A stretch of DNA of 64,000 nucleotides, from the NCBI RefSeq assembly GCF_018069875.1, contig NZ_JAGQDF010000003.1, positions 402,797 to 466,796 of the forward strand, written 5' to 3'. The stretch comes from Ideonella alba. GTDB lineage: Bacteria; Pseudomonadota; Gammaproteobacteria; Burkholderiales; Burkholderiaceae_C. Below, piece after piece: positions 44,440 through 58,089 of the stretch (position 1 is its first letter; each line of letters begins with the position of its first letter). Below the pieces are notes generated by a model, which was given only the letters and a program-made list of their open reading frames with translations, searched no databases and was not told where the DNA came from. A program made the translations under genes and the position numbers.

Positions 44440-46173
44440 TCAGCGGAAGGGGAAGAAGACCGGGATGGCGACCAGGGCCACGGCGTTGAAGGTCAGCGCC
44501 ACCGGCAGGCCGGCGCGGACGAAGTCGCCCATGGTGTAGCGGCCGGGGGCCATGACCATCAGGTTGGTCTGGTAGCCATAGGGCGTGATGAAGCTGCAGC
44601 TGGCGCCGTACAGCACCGCCATGACGAAGGGCATGGGCGACAGGCCCAGCTGCTCGGCCACGCCCAGCGCCACCGGAAAGGCCAGTGCGGCGGCGGCGTT
44701 GTTGCTCATCAGCTCGGTCAGGATCCAGGTGGCCAGCAGCAGCACCGCCAGCGCGAAGTAGGGCCCCAGGCTGTCGGCGCCGGTGAGCAAGCCGCCGGCC
44801 ATCATCTTGGCGGCGCCGGTGCTGATCATCACCTCCGAGATCACCAGCGACGAGGCGATGATCATGATCAGCTCCCAGGGCACGTTGCGGCGCAGGTCGC
44901 TCACCCGCGCCAGGCCGCTCATCAGGAACAGCGCCAGCAGCAGCATCATGCCCTTGAGGAAGTCGATCACCTCGAAGGCCGACAGCGCGATGACCGCGAC
45001 AAAGCCGATCAGCGACAGCCAGCTCTTCTTCGGGTCGACGAATTTCTGCACCTCGCGGCGCGACACCACCACGAAGTTGCGGCCCAGGTTGTTGCGCTTG
45101 TCGAAGTCCTGACCCACCACCAGCACCAGCGCGTCGCCCACCTCCAGCCGGGTGTTGCCGATGCTGCCGCCCAGGCGTTCGGCGCCGCGGCGCACGGCCA
45201 CCACGGCGGCGTCGAAGTTCGAGCGGAAGTCCACCTCGCGGATGGTGCGCCGCGCCAGCATCGAGCCGGCGGCCACCACCACCTCCACCAGGTTGGCCAG
45301 CGGCAGGTCGTCGTGGTGGCCGTGCGGGCGCAGGCCGGGGAACTGGGCCAGCAGGTCGATGCGGGTGACGTCGCCGGTGAAGACCAGGATGTCGCCGGCA
45401 TTGACGAAGCGGTCGGGCTCGACCGGCGCGATGATGTACTCGCCGCGCACGATCTCGGTCAGGAACAGGTGGCCCAGGTTGCGCAGGCCGGCCTCCTCGA
45501 TCGTCTTGCCGATCAGCGGGCAGTCGGGCAGCACCTCGGCTTCCAGGAAGTAGTCGCTGGCCTCGTCCTCGGCCGGCAGCTGGGCCTTGAGCAGGCGCGG
45601 GTAGACCAGCACCATCACGATGCCGCAGGCCACCACGATCAGGATGCCCACCGGAAACAGGTCGAACAGGTGCAGCGGCGGCATGTTGCGGCCGGTGAGC
45701 AGGCTGTTGACCAGCAGGTTGGTGCTGGTGCCCACCAGCGTCAGGGTGCCGCCCAGCGTGGCGGCGTAGCACATGGGGATCAGCAGGCGCGCGGCGCTGT
45801 GCTCGCGGTTGCCCTTGAGCGGCCCGATCAACGAGGCCACCACGGCGGTGTTGTTCAGGAAGGCGCTGTACACGGCGGTGGCGCCGTAGAGCTTGACCAG
45901 CGCCCAGCGGTAGGGGCCGCGCACCAGCTTCTCGGCCATCAGCTCCAGCATGCGCGACTTGTCCAGCACGATGGACAGCAGCAGCAGCACCACCACGGTG
46001 ATCAGGCCGTTGTTGGTGAACTGCTTGAGCGCGTTGCCCATGCTGATGAAGTTCAGCATGACGAACAGAAAGGCCGCGCCCGCGAACAGCGTGCCGGGCG
46101 CGCGGCGGCCGCGCACCAGCTCGACGATCAGCAGCGCCAGCGTGGCGAACACCACGGCTTGTTGCCAGGTCAT
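44440..46173 (-). CDS. SLC13/DASS-type anion permease with TrkA-C domains
   Basis: This ~577-residue inner-membrane protein has hydrophobic helices in both halves (NTAVVASLIGPLKG and EVMISTGAAKMMAGGLL flank the two SNT-like motifs). Between them is a soluble region of two RCK_C/TrkA-C domains (GLRNLGHLFLTEIVRGEYII and LEVGDALVLVVGQDFDKRNN). Members carry sulfate or dicarboxylates. Placement 68 bp after cysNC on the same strand makes sulfate the best guess. ATG 46173 has GGAG 8 bp upstream and replaces a longer start at 46200. Confidence 0.83.
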   Translation of the reverse strand: MTWQQAVVFATLALLIVELVRGRRAPGTLFAGAAFLFVMLNFISMGNALKQFTNNGLITVVVLLLLSIVLDKSRMLELMAEKLVRGPYRWALVKLYGATAVYSAFLNNTAVVASLIGPLKGNREHSAARLLIPMCYAATLGGTLTLVGTSTNLLVNSLLTGRNMPPLHLFDLFPVGILIVVACGIVMVLVYPRLLKAQLPAEDEASDYFLEAEVLPDCPLIGKTIEEAGLRNLGHLFLTEIVRGEYIIAPVEPDRFVNAGDILVFTGDVTRIDLLAQFPGLRPHGHHDDLPLANLVEVVVAAGSMLARRTIREVDFRSNFDAAVVAVRRGAERLGGSIGNTRLEVGDALVLVVGQDFDKRNNLGRNFVVVSRREVQKFVDPKKSWLSLIGFVAVIALSAFEVIDFLKGMMLLLALFLMSGLARVSDLRRNVPWELIMIIASSLVISEVMISTGAAKMMAGGLLTGADSLGPYFALAVLLLATWILTELMSNNAAAALAFPVALGVAEQLGLSPMPFVMAVLYGASCSFITPYGYQTNLMVMAPGRYTMGDFVRAGLPVALTFNAVALVAIPVFFPFR

Positions 46174-46241
46174 GGCATGACTCCGTCTAACCGGGCGCAC
46201 ATGGGTGCGCCCGGTGGGTCTGGGACAGCAGGCTCAGCGCC

Positions 46242-48146
46242 TCAGTCGATGATGCCGCGCTGGCGCAGCGCTGCGATCACCGCGTCAGCGGCCTGGTCGG
46301 CCGACTGGTTGGTGGTGTTCACGCGCATCTCGGGGTTCTCGGGCGCTTCGTACGGGCTGGAGATGCCGGTGAAGTTGGTGATCTCGCCGCGGCGCGCCTT
46401 CTTGTACAGGCCCTTGACGTCGCGGTCCTCGGCCACGTCCAGCGGGGTGTCCACGTACACCTCGACGAACTCGCCCTCGCCCATCAGGCTGCGCGCCATG
46501 GCGCGCTCGGAGCGGAACGGCGAGATGAACGCGGTCAGCACGATCAGGCCGGCGTCCACCATCAGGTGCGCCACCTCGGAGATGCGGCGGATGTTCTCCA
46601 CCCGGTCGGCCTCGGTGAAGCCCAGGTCCTTGTTCAGGCCGTGGCGCACGTTGTCGCCGTCGAGCAGGTAGGTGTGCCGGCCCATGGCGTGCAGCTTCTT
46701 CTCGACCAGGTTGGCGATAGTCGACTTGCCCGCGCCCGACAGGCCGGTGAACCACAGCACCGCGGGCTTCTGGCCCTTGGCGGTGGCGCGTGCGGCCTTG
46801 TCCACGTCCACATGCTGCATGTGGATGTTGTGCGAGCGGCGCAGCGCGAAGTGCAGCATGCCCGCGCCGACCGTGTTGTTGGTCAGGCGGTTGATCAGGA
46901 TGAAGCCGCCGGTGTCGCGGTTGGCGGTGTAGGGGTCGAAGGCGATGGGGCGGTCCAGCGCCAGGTTGACCACGCCGATCTCGTTGACCTCGAGCTGCTT
47001 GGCCGCGAGGTGCTCCATCGTGTTGACGTTGACCTTGTACTTGGGCTCGGTGACGGTGGCGGTCACCGTCTGCGTGCCCACCTTCAGCAGGTAGGGGCGG
47101 CCCGGCAGCATGGGCTCGTCGGTCATCCAGACGATGGTGGCCTCGAACTGGTCGGCCACCTCGGCGGGGCTGTCGGCGGTGGAGATGACGTCGCCGCGCG
47201 AGATGTCGATCTCGTCTTCCAGCGTCAGGGTCACGCTCTGGCCGGCCACGGCCATCGGCAGGTCACCGTTCATGGTGACGATGCGCGCCACCTTGCTCTC
47301 GCGGCCCGAGGGCTGGGCACGGATGCGGTCACCCGGCTTGATGACGCCGCCGGTGACCACGCCGCAGAAGCCGCGGAAGTCCAGGTTCGGGCGGTTGACC
47401 CACTGCACCGGCAGGCGGAAGGCCTCGCGCTGCTGGCGCGCCTCGTCGATCTCGCAGGTTTCCAGGAAGCCCATCAGCGTGGGGCCGTGGTACCAGGGCG
47501 TGTGGGCGCTGGCCTCCAGCATGTTGTCGCCCTTCAGGCCCGACAGCGGGATGCTGGTGATGTCGTTCAGGCCGATCTGCTTGGCGAAGACGCGGTATTC
47601 CTCGTTGATGCGGTCGAACACTTCCTGCGAGTAGTCGACCAGGTCCATCTTGTTGATCGCCAGCACCACCTTGCGGATGCCGATCAGGCTGACCAGGTAG
47701 CTGTGGCGGCGGGTCTGCGTGAGCACGCCCTTGCGCGCGTCGATCAGGATCACGGCCACGTCGGCGGTGGACGCGCCGGTGATCATGTTGCGCGTGTACT
47801 GCTCGTGGCCCGGGGTGTCGGCGACGATGAACTTGCGGCGGTCGGTGCTGAAGAAGCGGTAGGCCACGTCGATCGTGATGCCCTGCTCGCGCTCGGCGGC
47901 CAGGCCGTCCACCAGCAGCGCGAAGTCGATCTCGCCGCCCTGGGTGCCCCACTTCTTGGAGTCGTTCTCGATGGCGGCGAGCTGGTCCTCGAAGAGCATC
48001 TTCGATTCATAGAGCAGCCGGCCGATGACGGTGGACTTGCCGTCGTCCACCGAGCCGCAGGTGATGAAACGCAGCAGCGATTTCTTCTCGTGCTGCTTGA
48101 GGTACTTCTCGATGTCGACCGAGATCATGTCGGAAACGTGTGCCAT
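46242..48146 (-). CDS. cysNC: Bifunctional sulfate adenylyltransferase large subunit / APS kinase (CysNC, NodQ-like)
   Basis: The 634-residue fusion makes PAPS. The GTPase part (CysN) has [15 protein letters not shown] (residues 32-46), [12 protein letters not shown] and NKMDLVDY, then elongation-factor-like barrels. From about residue 460 the APS kinase (CysC) has the P-loop [16 protein letters not shown] and [15 protein letters not shown]. It acts with CysD, whose gene is 116 bp upstream. Fused CysNC with CysD is also the NodPQ layout that supplies PAPS for sulfated glycans. AAGGAAAG precedes the ATG. Confidence 0.95.
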   Translation of the reverse strand: MAHVSDMISVDIEKYLKQHEKKSLLRFITCGSVDDGKSTVIGRLLYESKMLFEDQLAAIENDSKKWGTQGGEIDFALLVDGLAAEREQGITIDVAYRFFSTDRRKFIVADTPGHEQYTRNMITGASTADVAVILIDARKGVLTQTRRHSYLVSLIGIRKVVLAINKMDLVDYSQEVFDRINEEYRVFAKQIGLNDITSIPLSGLKGDNMLEASAHTPWYHGPTLMGFLETCEIDEARQQREAFRLPVQWVNRPNLDFRGFCGVVTGGVIKPGDRIRAQPSGRESKVARIVTMNGDLPMAVAGQSVTLTLEDEIDISRGDVISTADSPAEVADQFEATIVWMTDEPMLPGRPYLLKVGTQTVTATVTEPKYKVNVNTMEHLAAKQLEVNEIGVVNLALDRPIAFDPYTANRDTGGFILINRLTNNTVGAGMLHFALRRSHNIHMQHVDVDKAARATAKGQKPAVLWFTGLSGAGKSTIANLVEKKLHAMGRHTYLLDGDNVRHGLNKDLGFTEADRVENIRRISEVAHLMVDAGLIVLTAFISPFRSERAMARSLMGEGEFVEVYVDTPLDVAEDRDVKGLYKKARRGEITNFTGISSPYEAPENPEMRVNTTNQSADQAADAVIAALRQRGIID

Positions 48147-48189
48147 GGTCTTTCCTTGGATGTCTTCAGGTATTCGTCAAGCCGCATGC

Positions 48190-48245
48190 GCGGATCCGGC
48201 TTTGCCGGGCCGCTGCATGAGCCCCCTTGGGGGGCAGCGACCGGC
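48190..48245. repeat. REP-like hairpins between cysD and cysNC
   Basis: Two short dyads, CCGGC-TTT-GCCGG (48196-48208) and GCCCCC-TTG-GGGGGC (48221-48235), lie in the cysD-cysNC spacer. The pattern resembles interspersed palindromic repeats of this order, and could also slow transcription or protect RNA ends. Copies elsewhere were not checked. Confidence 0.45.
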
Positions 48246-48262
48246 AGGGAGCGTGGGGGCCG

Positions 48263-49162
48263 TCAGAAATAGCCTTCTTGCTTTTTCTTCTCCATGGAAG
48301 CAGCGGAATCGTGGTCGATCATCCGGCCCTGGCGCTCGCTGGTCTTGGTCAGCAGCATTTCCTGGATGATCTCGGTCAGCGTGCTGGCGGTGGACTCCAC
48401 CGCGCCGGACAGCGGGTAGCAGCCCAGGGTGCGGAAGCGCACGCTCTTCATCATCGGCACCTCGCCCTCGCGCAGCGGGAAGCGCTCGTCGTCGACCATG
48501 ATCAGCGTGCCGTCACGGTCGACCACCGGGCGCTCGGCGGCGTAGTACAGCGGCACGATGGGGATGTTTTCCAGGTAGATGTACTGCCAGATGTCCAGCT
48601 CGGTCCAGTTCGAGATCGGGAAGCAGCGGATCGACTCGCCCTTGTGCTTGCGGCCGTTGTAGAGGCGCCAGAGCTCGGGGCGCTGGTTCTTCGGGTCCCA
48701 GCGGTGCTGCGCGCTGCGGAACGAGAAGATGCGCTCCTTGGCGCGGCTCTTCTCTTCGTCGCGGCGGGCGCCGCCGAAGGCGACGTCGAAGTTGAACTTG
48801 TCCAGTGCCTGCTTCAGGCCCTGGGTCTTCCACATGTCGGTGTGGATCTGCGAGCCGTGGGTGAAGGGGTTGATGCCCAGCTCCATCGCCTCGGGGTTGT
48901 GGTGGACCAGCAGGTCCATGCCCGATTCCTTGGCCATGCGGTCACGCATCTCGTACATGGCGCGGAACTTCCAGGTGGTGTCCACGTGCAGCAGCGGGAA
49001 GGGCGGCGGCGCCGGGTAGAAGGCCTTGCGCGCCAGATGCAGCATCACGGCCGAGTCCTTGCCGATCGAGTACAGCATCACCGGGTTGTCGGCTTCGGCG
49101 ACAACCTCGCGCATGATGTGGATGCTCTCGGCTTCCAGGCGTTGGAGGTGGGTCAGGCTCAT
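48263..49162 (-). CDS. cysD: Sulfate adenylyltransferase small subunit
   Basis: The 299-residue PP-loop ATP pyrophosphatase-like subunit forms APS from sulfate and ATP with Cys[22 protein letters not shown] is the PP-loop (near residue 28), followed by [36 protein letters not shown] and [21 protein letters not shown] 49162 has AGGAAA 7 bp upstream, so it can be translated on its own. The frame continues upstream without a stop into an HTH/transposase-like protein (49163-50083), so a fused product is possible. Confidence 0.95.
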   Translation of the reverse strand: MSLTHLQRLEAESIHIMREVVAEADNPVMLYSIGKDSAVMLHLARKAFYPAPPPFPLLHVDTTWKFRAMYEMRDRMAKESGMDLLVHHNPEAMELGINPFTHGSQIHTDMWKTQGLKQALDKFNFDVAFGGARRDEEKSRAKERIFSFRSAQHRWDPKNQRPELWRLYNGRKHKGESIRCFPISNWTELDIWQYIYLENIPIVPLYYAAERPVVDRDGTLIMVDDERFPLREGEVPMMKSVRFRTLGCYPLSGAVESTASTLTEIIQEMLLTKTSERQGRMIDHDSAASMEKKKQEGYF

Positions 49163-50083
49163 CGGTTTTTCCTGCGCAGATGGGATGTTGGCGACGGCGG
49201 GGCGGGCCCGGCTGTCGAAGGACGGGATGTTCGCCGCTGGCGCGGCACGCGGGGGATCGTTTGTTGTGGCGTTGGTCACGGGCGCCGCTTCGGGCGCTGT
49301 TCGGCGTATCGGCGCGATCGGGCAATCCTGAAGCGCCAGCGCGGGCTGGGTGGCCAGCCAATCGGTCAGAGTGGGCGCGCGGCGCAGGTCGGGGCCGTGC
49401 AGGGCCAGCAGCCAGGGGCCCTCGGGGTCGGCGGCCAGGCGTTCGAACAGGCGGCGCCAGCCGTCCAGCGCCGACAGGCGCTCCACCGGCAGCCAGCGCA
49501 GGCTGCCGCGCGGCGTCAGGGCCACCAGGATGCCGGCACCGGCCGGCGCGCCGCTGCGCTGGGCCAGCGCACCCACCCACAGCAGCTTGCGCTGCTGGGC
49601 ACGGGCCTCGCGCTGCAGCGCGGGCCAGCGCTCGCGCAGCCAGTCGGCGCCCGGGCCGTGGGCGGGGGCGGCGTCGGCCAGGCTGTGCAGAGCCAGGCCC
49701 CAGCGCTCCAGCAGCCGCGACAGCGCGCGCGGCTCCAGCGCCAGGCCCCAGCGCTGGCGGGCCAGGGCCTGCAGCGCGGTGGTGTCCCACAGGCCGGCGG
49801 GCAGGCCCGCCGCTTCGGGGGCCTGGGTCAGCGCGGCCTGGCGCAGTGCGGCTTCCTGGGTGGCGTCCAGCACGCGGCCGCTGCCGCGCGGGCGGCCGCG
49901 CGCGGCCACGTCGATCGCCTGCCAGCCGCCCTGCTCGAAGGCCTGGTAGGCCTTGATGATGGTGGGCACGCTCAGGCCGGTGGCGGCCTGGATCTGGCTG
50001 AGGCTCAGACCGTCCACGCGCAGCTGCACCGCACGCCGGCGGCGTGAATTCAGCGCAGAAATGTCAGGTGCGTGCGTGGACAC
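49163..50083 (-). CDS. IS630-transposase-like HTH protein, in frame with and running into CysD
   Basis: The coding-like stretch from GTG 50083 has a helix-turn-helix in [20 protein letters not shown] and a second winged-helix part ([20 protein letters not shown]), as in the N-terminus of IS630-type transposases. A shrunken DDE-like part follows: [16 protein letters not shown] where the family has LDE, and [17 protein letters not shown] where it has LDNxxxH. The catalytic acids therefore look lost. An Ala/Pro-rich linker then leads straight into CysD with no stop codon. It may be a domesticated DNA-binding domain or regulator. The GTG start has no ribosome site and is uncertain. Confidence 0.6.
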
Positions 50084-50167
50084 AGTCTGGTCAATAAATG
50101 TTTTAGGGGTGGGAGTGTGCCATGGGGGCTGCACAATCCGGCATCCCTTGTTTGGCAAGACCCCACC

Positions 50168-50947
50168 ATGAACGCTGCTGCCACCCCTGACCTGTCCGCC
50201 CTGCTGGAAAGCCTGGTGCCGCTGATCCGCGATGCGGGTCAGGTCATCATGGACATCTACGCCACCGACTTCGACGTCACGAAGAAGGGCGACGATTCGC
50301 CGGTCACCCAGGCCGACGGCCGCGCCGAGGCGGTGATCCTGGCCGGCCTGGCGCGCCTCGCCCCGGGCATCCCGGTGGTGGCCGAAGAGGCTGTGTCGGC
50401 AGGCAATATCCCCGATGTGAGTGACCGCTTCTTCCTGGTCGATCCGCTGGACGGCACCAAGGAGTTCATCAGCCGCAATGGCGAGTTCACCGTGAACATC
50501 GCGTTGATCGAGCAGGGCCGCCCGGTGCTGGGCCTGGTCTATGCGCCGGCCATCGGCCGCCTGTTCGGCGGCGTGGCCGGGCAGGGCGCCTGGCTGGAAG
50601 ACGCCCAGGGCCGCCGCGCGATCCGCTGCCGTGCCGTGCCGGCCGAGGGCCTGACCGTGGTGGCCAGCCGCTCGCACGGCGACGAGACCGCGCTCGACGC
50701 CTTCCTGGGCGGGCGCAAGGTGGCCTCGCGCACCAACGCCGGCTCGTCGCTGAAGCTGTGCCTGGTGGCCGCTGGCGAGGCCGACCTGTACCCGCGCCTG
50801 GGCCGCACCATGGAGTGGGACATCGCCGCCGGTGACGCCGTGCTGCGCGCCGCCGGTGGCCGCGTCACCGTGGTGGCCGACGGCGCCGACCTGCGCTACG
50901 GCAAGCCGGGCTTCGACAACCCGCATTTCGCCGCCGCCGGTCTCTGA
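50168..50947 (+). CDS. cysQ: 3'(2'),5'-bisphosphate nucleotidase CysQ
   Basis: The 259-residue Mg-dependent phosphatase of the inositol-monophosphatase fold turns PAP into AMP, removing the inhibitory by-product of PAPS use. Metal motifs are [18 protein letters not shown] (near residue 95) and [11 protein letters not shown] (near 218). ATG 50168 gives the usual length. It is transcribed away from cysD across an ~85-bp region and is followed 26 bp later by kpsC, tying PAP recycling to capsule synthesis. Confidence 0.94.
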   Translation: MNAAATPDLSALLESLVPLIRDAGQVIMDIYATDFDVTKKGDDSPVTQADGRAEAVILAGLARLAPGIPVVAEEAVSAGNIPDVSDRFFLVDPLDGTKEFISRNGEFTVNIALIEQGRPVLGLVYAPAIGRLFGGVAGQGAWLEDAQGRRAIRCRAVPAEGLTVVASRSHGDETALDAFLGGRKVASRTNAGSSLKLCLVAAGEADLYPRLGRTMEWDIAAGDAVLRAAGGRVTVVADGADLRYGKPGFDNPHFAAAGL

Positions 50948-50973
50948 CCGGTCCCGCCTCGCCCGCCCTGGCC

Positions 50974-52992
50974 ATGTCCGTGACGGACGCCTGCGCGGCG
51001 CTGCTGGAAGGCCGTCGCCTGTGGGCGCCCACGCCGGGCGTGGCGCGCATCGCCACGCTGCCCGAGCTGCTGCACGGGGCCCGGCTGGTGCGCTCCCCGG
51101 TCGAGGCCGACGCGGTGCTGGCCTGGGGCCGCAAGCCCAGCGCCGAGCGCGCCGAAGCGCTGGCGCGCCGCCACGGCCTGCCGCTGCTGCGGCTGGAGGA
51201 CGGCTTCCTGCGCTCGCTGGCGCTGGGGCCGGATGCACCGCCGTGGTCGGTGGTGCTGGACGACGAGGGCATCTACTACGACGCCAGCCGGCCCTCGCGC
51301 CTGGAGCGCCTGATCGCCGCCGGCGTGGACGCCGCCCAGGCCGCGCGTGCCGAGGCGCTGCGCCAGGCCTGGTGCGAGGCGCGCGTGTCCAAGTACAACC
51401 TGGCGCGTGACCGCGACCCCGCCAGCCTGGTTCGCCCGGGCGATGTGCTGGTGGTGGACCAGACCGCCGGTGACGCGGCCATCACCCATGGCGGCGCCGA
51501 CGCCAGCAGCTTTGCCCGCATGCTCGAGGCGGCGCTGGACGAACACCCCGGCGCGCGCGTGCTGCTGAAGGTCCACCCCGACGTGCTGAGCGGCCGCAAG
51601 CGCGGGCACTTCTCGCCCGAGCGCCTGACGCCGGGGGCCGCCGCGCGGGTGGTGTGGCTGGCCGATCCGGTGCACCCGCCCGATCTGCTGCAGCAGGTGG
51701 CGGCGGTGTATGTGGTGACCTCGCAGATGGGTTTCGAGGCGCTGCTGTGGCGCCGCCCGCTGCGCTGTTTCGGCCTGCCCTTCTACGCCGGCTGGGGCCT
51801 GAGCACCGACGAGCTGCCGCTGCCGCGGCGCGCCCCCGCTGGTCTGGAGGCCCTGGTCCACGCGGCGCTGGTGGACTATCCACGCCAGGTGCATCCCCAC
51901 GGTGGTGCACGCTGCACCCCCGAGGCGCTGGTGCAGGCCGTGGGCTGGCTGCGCCAGCAGCGCCAGCAGGATCCCGAGCGCGTCACCGCGGTGGGCTTCT
52001 CGTGGTGGAAGCGGCCGATCCTGCGGCGCTTCATGCCGGGCAGTCAGGTGCAGTTCCAGTCGGCGCGCCAGCCGCTGGCGGGTGGCGAACACCTGGTGCT
52101 GTGGGGGCGCGCCACGCCGCCCGCTGGCGGCACGCCGGCCAGTGTGCGCCGGGTCGAGGACGGTTTCCTGCGCTCGGTCGGCCTGGGCGCCGAGATGCGC
52201 CAGCCGCTGTCCTGGGTCGTCGATGCCCAGGGCCTGTACTACGACGCCACCGCGCCCTCGCAGCTGGAGCGGTGGCTGCAGTCGGGCGAGCTGCCGGCGG
52301 CGCTGCGCGCGCGGGCAGCGGCACTGCGCCAGCGCATCCTGGCGGCGCGCCTGACCAAGTACAACCTGGCCGGCCGCGCCTGGCAGCGCCCGGCGGGCGA
52401 CCGGCCGGTGCTGCTGGTGGTGGGCCAGGTGGAGGCCGATGAATCCCTGCGCTGGGGCGCACCAGGACTGTGCCGCAATGCCGACCTGCTGCGTGCCGCC
52501 CGGGCCGAGCGCCCCGACGCCTGGCTGGTCTACAAACCCCACCCCGACGTGGTGGCCGGCCTGCGCCGCGCCGGCGACGGTGAGGCCCAGGCCCAGGCCA
52601 GCGCCGACGAGGTGGTGGTGGACGTGCCGATCGACCTGCTGATCGAGCAGGTGGACGAAGTGCATGTGCTCACTTCCCTGGCGGGCTTTGAAGCGCTGCT
52701 GCGTCAGCGCCGGGTGGTCTGCTGGGGCGCGCCCTTCTACGCCGGCTGGGGCCTGACCGAGGACCGCGTGGCGCTGCCGCGGCGCCAGCGCCGGCTGGAC
52801 CTGGACAGCCTGGTGGCCGCCGCCCTGATCCTGTATCCGCGCTACGTGGACCCGGCCAGTGGCCTGCCCTGCCCGCCCGAGCGGGCGATCGACGCGCTGC
52901 TGGCCTGGCGGGAGCGCCCGCCCGAGGGGCGCGCCCGGCGGGCGGCACGGCGCTGGCTGCTGGGATGGGCACGCCGCTTGCGTGGACGCTGA
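50974..52992 (+). CDS. kpsC: KpsC capsule polysaccharide Kdo-transferase (two-domain)
   Basis: The 672-residue protein is an internal duplication, as KpsC is. Motifs occur twice: [13 protein letters not shown] and [29 protein letters not shown] and [25 protein letters not shown] and LVYKPHPDV, and FYAGWGLS and FYAGWGLT. KpsC and KpsS build the beta-Kdo linker on phosphatidylglycerol that carries group 2 capsules, in the cytoplasm. Its presence defines an ABC-transporter-type capsule besides the Wzy-type polymer encoded in the middle of the window. Confidence 0.95.
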   Translation: MSVTDACAALLEGRRLWAPTPGVARIATLPELLHGARLVRSPVEADAVLAWGRKPSAERAEALARRHGLPLLRLEDGFLRSLALGPDAPPWSVVLDDEGIYYDASRPSRLERLIAAGVDAAQAARAEALRQAWCEARVSKYNLARDRDPASLVRPGDVLVVDQTAGDAAITHGGADASSFARMLEAALDEHPGARVLLKVHPDVLSGRKRGHFSPERLTPGAAARVVWLADPVHPPDLLQQVAAVYVVTSQMGFEALLWRRPLRCFGLPFYAGWGLSTDELPLPRRAPAGLEALVHAALVDYPRQVHPHGGARCTPEALVQAVGWLRQQRQQDPERVTAVGFSWWKRPILRRFMPGSQVQFQSARQPLAGGEHLVLWGRATPPAGGTPASVRRVEDGFLRSVGLGAEMRQPLSWVVDAQGLYYDATAPSQLERWLQSGELPAALRARAAALRQRILAARLTKYNLAGRAWQRPAGDRPVLLVVGQVEADESLRWGAPGLCRNADLLRAARAERPDAWLVYKPHPDVVAGLRRAGDGEAQAQASADEVVVDVPIDLLIEQVDEVHVLTSLAGFEALLRQRRVVCWGAPFYAGWGLTEDRVALPRRQRRLDLDSLVAAALILYPRYVDPASGLPCPPERAIDALLAWRERPPEGRARRAARRWLLGWARRLRGR

Positions 52993-54366
52993 TAGTCGCC
53001 GCAATGGAGGCATAGGTCACGGTTTCGGCGGTTCCAAAGCCCCTGAAGGTTCACTATTGGGGATCGCGGACCGTTGTAAAGGCCACTTACACTGCGGACA
53101 CAAAGACACCATGCTGGTGCATGCGAGGGATTCCGGCATGTTTCCGGTGGCGGTGGCTTGCCCTGAAATAGCCATGATTCCGCATTCTCTGGACCATTTG
53201 CTGTCGCGCCAACGCACCCTGATGCTTCAGGGTCCGATGGGCGACTTTTTCGCGCGTCTGGCCCAGACGCTGCGCAGCAATGGCCAGCAGGTCTGGAAGG
53301 TCAACTTCAACGGCGGCGACGACCTGTTCTACAGCGGCACCGACGTGCTGCGCTTCCACCAGCCGGCTGCCTACTTCGCCGAGTGGTTCGCCCACCTGCT
53401 GGACGACCTGCAGCCCGACACCCTGGTGCTGTTCGGCCAGTCGCGCCCGCTGCACGCGATGGCCATTCCGCTGGCCCGCGCCCGCGGCCTGGCGGTCTTC
53501 GTGTTCGAGGAAGGCTATGTCCGCCCCGACTACGTGACGCTGGAGCAGGGCGGTGTGAACGCCGCCTCCACGCTGCCGCGCGACGCCGCCTACTACCGCG
53601 CCCGCCTGCCCGAGACCCTGCCGGCGCCGCAGCCCACGCACCAGACCTTCGGCCAGGTGGCCAAGATCGCCATCCGCTATGCGCTGGCCTGCCGCGCCGA
53701 GCGCCGCACCTACCCGCACTACCGCCACCACCGCGAGATCGACACCGTCGCCGAGGGCCTGCGCTGGGTGCGCGGCTGGGCGCGCAAGCACTGGCACCAC
53801 TGGCGTGAACGCAAGGACTCGGCCTTCCTGGCCGCGCCCGAGCAGCACAAGCGCTTCTTCCTGGCGCCGCTGCAGGTGTGGAACGACAGCCAGATCGTCG
53901 TGCACTCGCGCTATGGCGAGATGGGCGACTTCATCGATGAGGTGCTCAGCTCCTTCTCGCTGCATGCGCCGGCCGACACGCTGCTGGTCTTCAAGCACCA
54001 CCCGCTGGACCGGCCCTACTCCGACTACACCGCCTCGATCGCCCGCCGTGCCGAGGAGTTCGGCGTGGCCGACCGCGTGCACTACATCCACGACCAGCAC
54101 CTGCCCACGCTGCTGCGTCAGGCGCTGGGCGTGATCACGGTGAACAGCACCACCGGCTTGCAGGCCCTGTTCCACGGCACGCCGGTGATCACGCTGGGCG
54201 ACGCGGTCTATGACGTCGAAGACCTGGTCTTCGACGGCGAACTCGACGACTTCTGGAAGAACCCGGGCACGGTGGATGCGGCGCTGTTCCAGGCCTTCCG
54301 CAACCACCTGGTCACCGAGACCCAGCTCAACGCCAGCTTCTACGCCGACACGCCGGGCCTGCCGAC

Positions 54367-57111
<2,745 letters not shown>

Positions 57112-57148
57112 GCAGGCAGGCGGGCTCACCCGCTGGAAAAAGACGGGC

Positions 57149-57225
57149 GAGCGTGGTTGTTGGGCCCAAGCCTGACGGCGCCCGCGCCCATCAGGGCCCG
57201 GCGCGCCGCTGCAACGCTCCTTGGA
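57149..57225 (-). ncRNA. S-adenosylhomocysteine (SAH) riboswitch in the metH2 leader
   Basis: On the minus strand the leader reads CCAAGGAGCGTTGCAGCG, then a GC-rich hairpin (CGGCGC/GCGCCG base), then GTCAGGCTTGG, which fits the SAH-riboswitch consensus (P1 CCAAG/CTTGG, conserved GGAGCGYTGCA and CAGGC). The downstream ACGCTC (complement of 57149-57154) pairs with GAGCGT of the aptamer, the expected pseudoknot. It ends about 37 nt before the metH2 start. In betaproteobacteria this RNA switches on SAH-recycling genes, including metH, when SAH builds up. Confidence 0.85.
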
Positions 57226-57302
57226 GACGGGCAATTTTAACGGAGGCCCGGGCCGATCCGGTTGGACCGCTGCGCGCTCCGCGCTACCCTGCGCAACTGA
57301 CC

Positions 57303-57929
57303 ATGACCGATCCCGCCGCGCCCACCCTGATCAGCCGCTCGATGAGCGACGAACCGGTCTGGGCGCAACTCGCTGCCGACCTGCTGCGCAGCGCCGACGC
57401 GCTGGCCGGGCTGAGCGCGCTGGACGCCCAGTGCATCGTCTCCTACGCCCGCCTGCTGCGCTGTGGCGAAGGTCAGGTGCTGACGCGCGAGGGCGAGGCC
57501 GCCGGCGAGGGCTTCATGATGCTGGTGCTGGACGGCGAGGTCACGGTGGAAACCATGGTCGCCCGTCGTGAGCAGCCGGTGGTGGTGTCGGTGGCCGGGC
57601 CGGGTCACCTGATCGGCGAGACCGCGCTGCTCGACGGCGGCCCGCGCACGGCCACCTGCACCGCCACCACGTCGGTCATCGGCGCCGGGCTCAGCCGCAA
57701 CGCGCTGCAGCGCATGATGCGCGCCGAGCCCGAGGTGGCCGCCAAGCTGCTGGCCGGCGTGGGCCAGCGCATGGCCCAGCGCCTGCGCGACGCCAACCGC
57801 CAGCAGCGCGTCTACCACCAGCTGCTGGGTGCGATGCAGGCCGAGGTGGCCGAACTGCAGCGCCAGCTGCAGCAGGTGATGGACGGCGCCGCGCGGCGCA
57901 CGGCTCAGCGCGGCGCTGACGCATCCTAG
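57303..57929 (+). CDS. Cyclic-nucleotide-binding-domain protein without DNA-binding domain
   Basis: The 208-residue protein has a cNMP-binding fold with a good phosphate-binding cassette: [20 protein letters not shown], keeping the Gly-Glu and Arg-Thr pair of CRP-type cassettes (near residue 100). The region after it is a helix with a coiled-coil-like end ([17 protein letters not shown]) and no HTH, so it is not a CRP-like activator. It may sense cAMP or c-di-GMP and act through partners. It sits between the two metH halves on the opposite strand. Confidence 0.82.
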   Translation: MTDPAAPTLISRSMSDEPVWAQLAADLLRSADALAGLSALDAQCIVSYARLLRCGEGQVLTREGEAAGEGFMMLVLDGEVTVETMVARREQPVVVSVAGPGHLIGETALLDGGPRTATCTATTSVIGAGLSRNALQRMMRAEPEVAAKLLAGVGQRMAQRLRDANRQQRVYHQLLGAMQAEVAELQRQLQQVMDGAARRTAQRGADAS

Positions 57930-57976
57930 GCATGGCGCGGGCCACCGGCCATGGGGGCCATGGTCGAACTGACCAG

Positions 57977-58045
57977 AGCCTCCCTCCTGGAGGGAGGCTG
58001 GAGGGAGCGGTCCAACGACCTGGAGCCCCTTCCCGGAGGGGGCTC
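57977..58045. repeat. Two strong dyads between convergent genes
   Basis: The first is a near-perfect palindrome with arms AGCCTCCCTCC (57977-57987) and GGAGGGAGGCT (57989-57999). The second has arms GAGCCCC (58023-58029) and GGGGCTC (58039-58045). They lie between the convergent cNMP gene and metH1 and may act as a bidirectional terminator, although there is no T run. Confidence 0.5.
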
Positions 58046-58089
58046 GGGGGAGCCGTGTGAAAGGCCGAGGCCTGATCTGCCGAAGCAGA

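Noticed and set aside
49163..51238. A 991-residue version of the CysD frame starting at 51238
   Set aside because: The part above 50083 lies opposite cysQ and kpsC, which are clear genes, so only the part up to 50083 is considered.
57112..57302. Cobalamin riboswitch before metH2
   Set aside because: The conserved blocks and pseudoknot match the SAH riboswitch instead; no B12 box is present.
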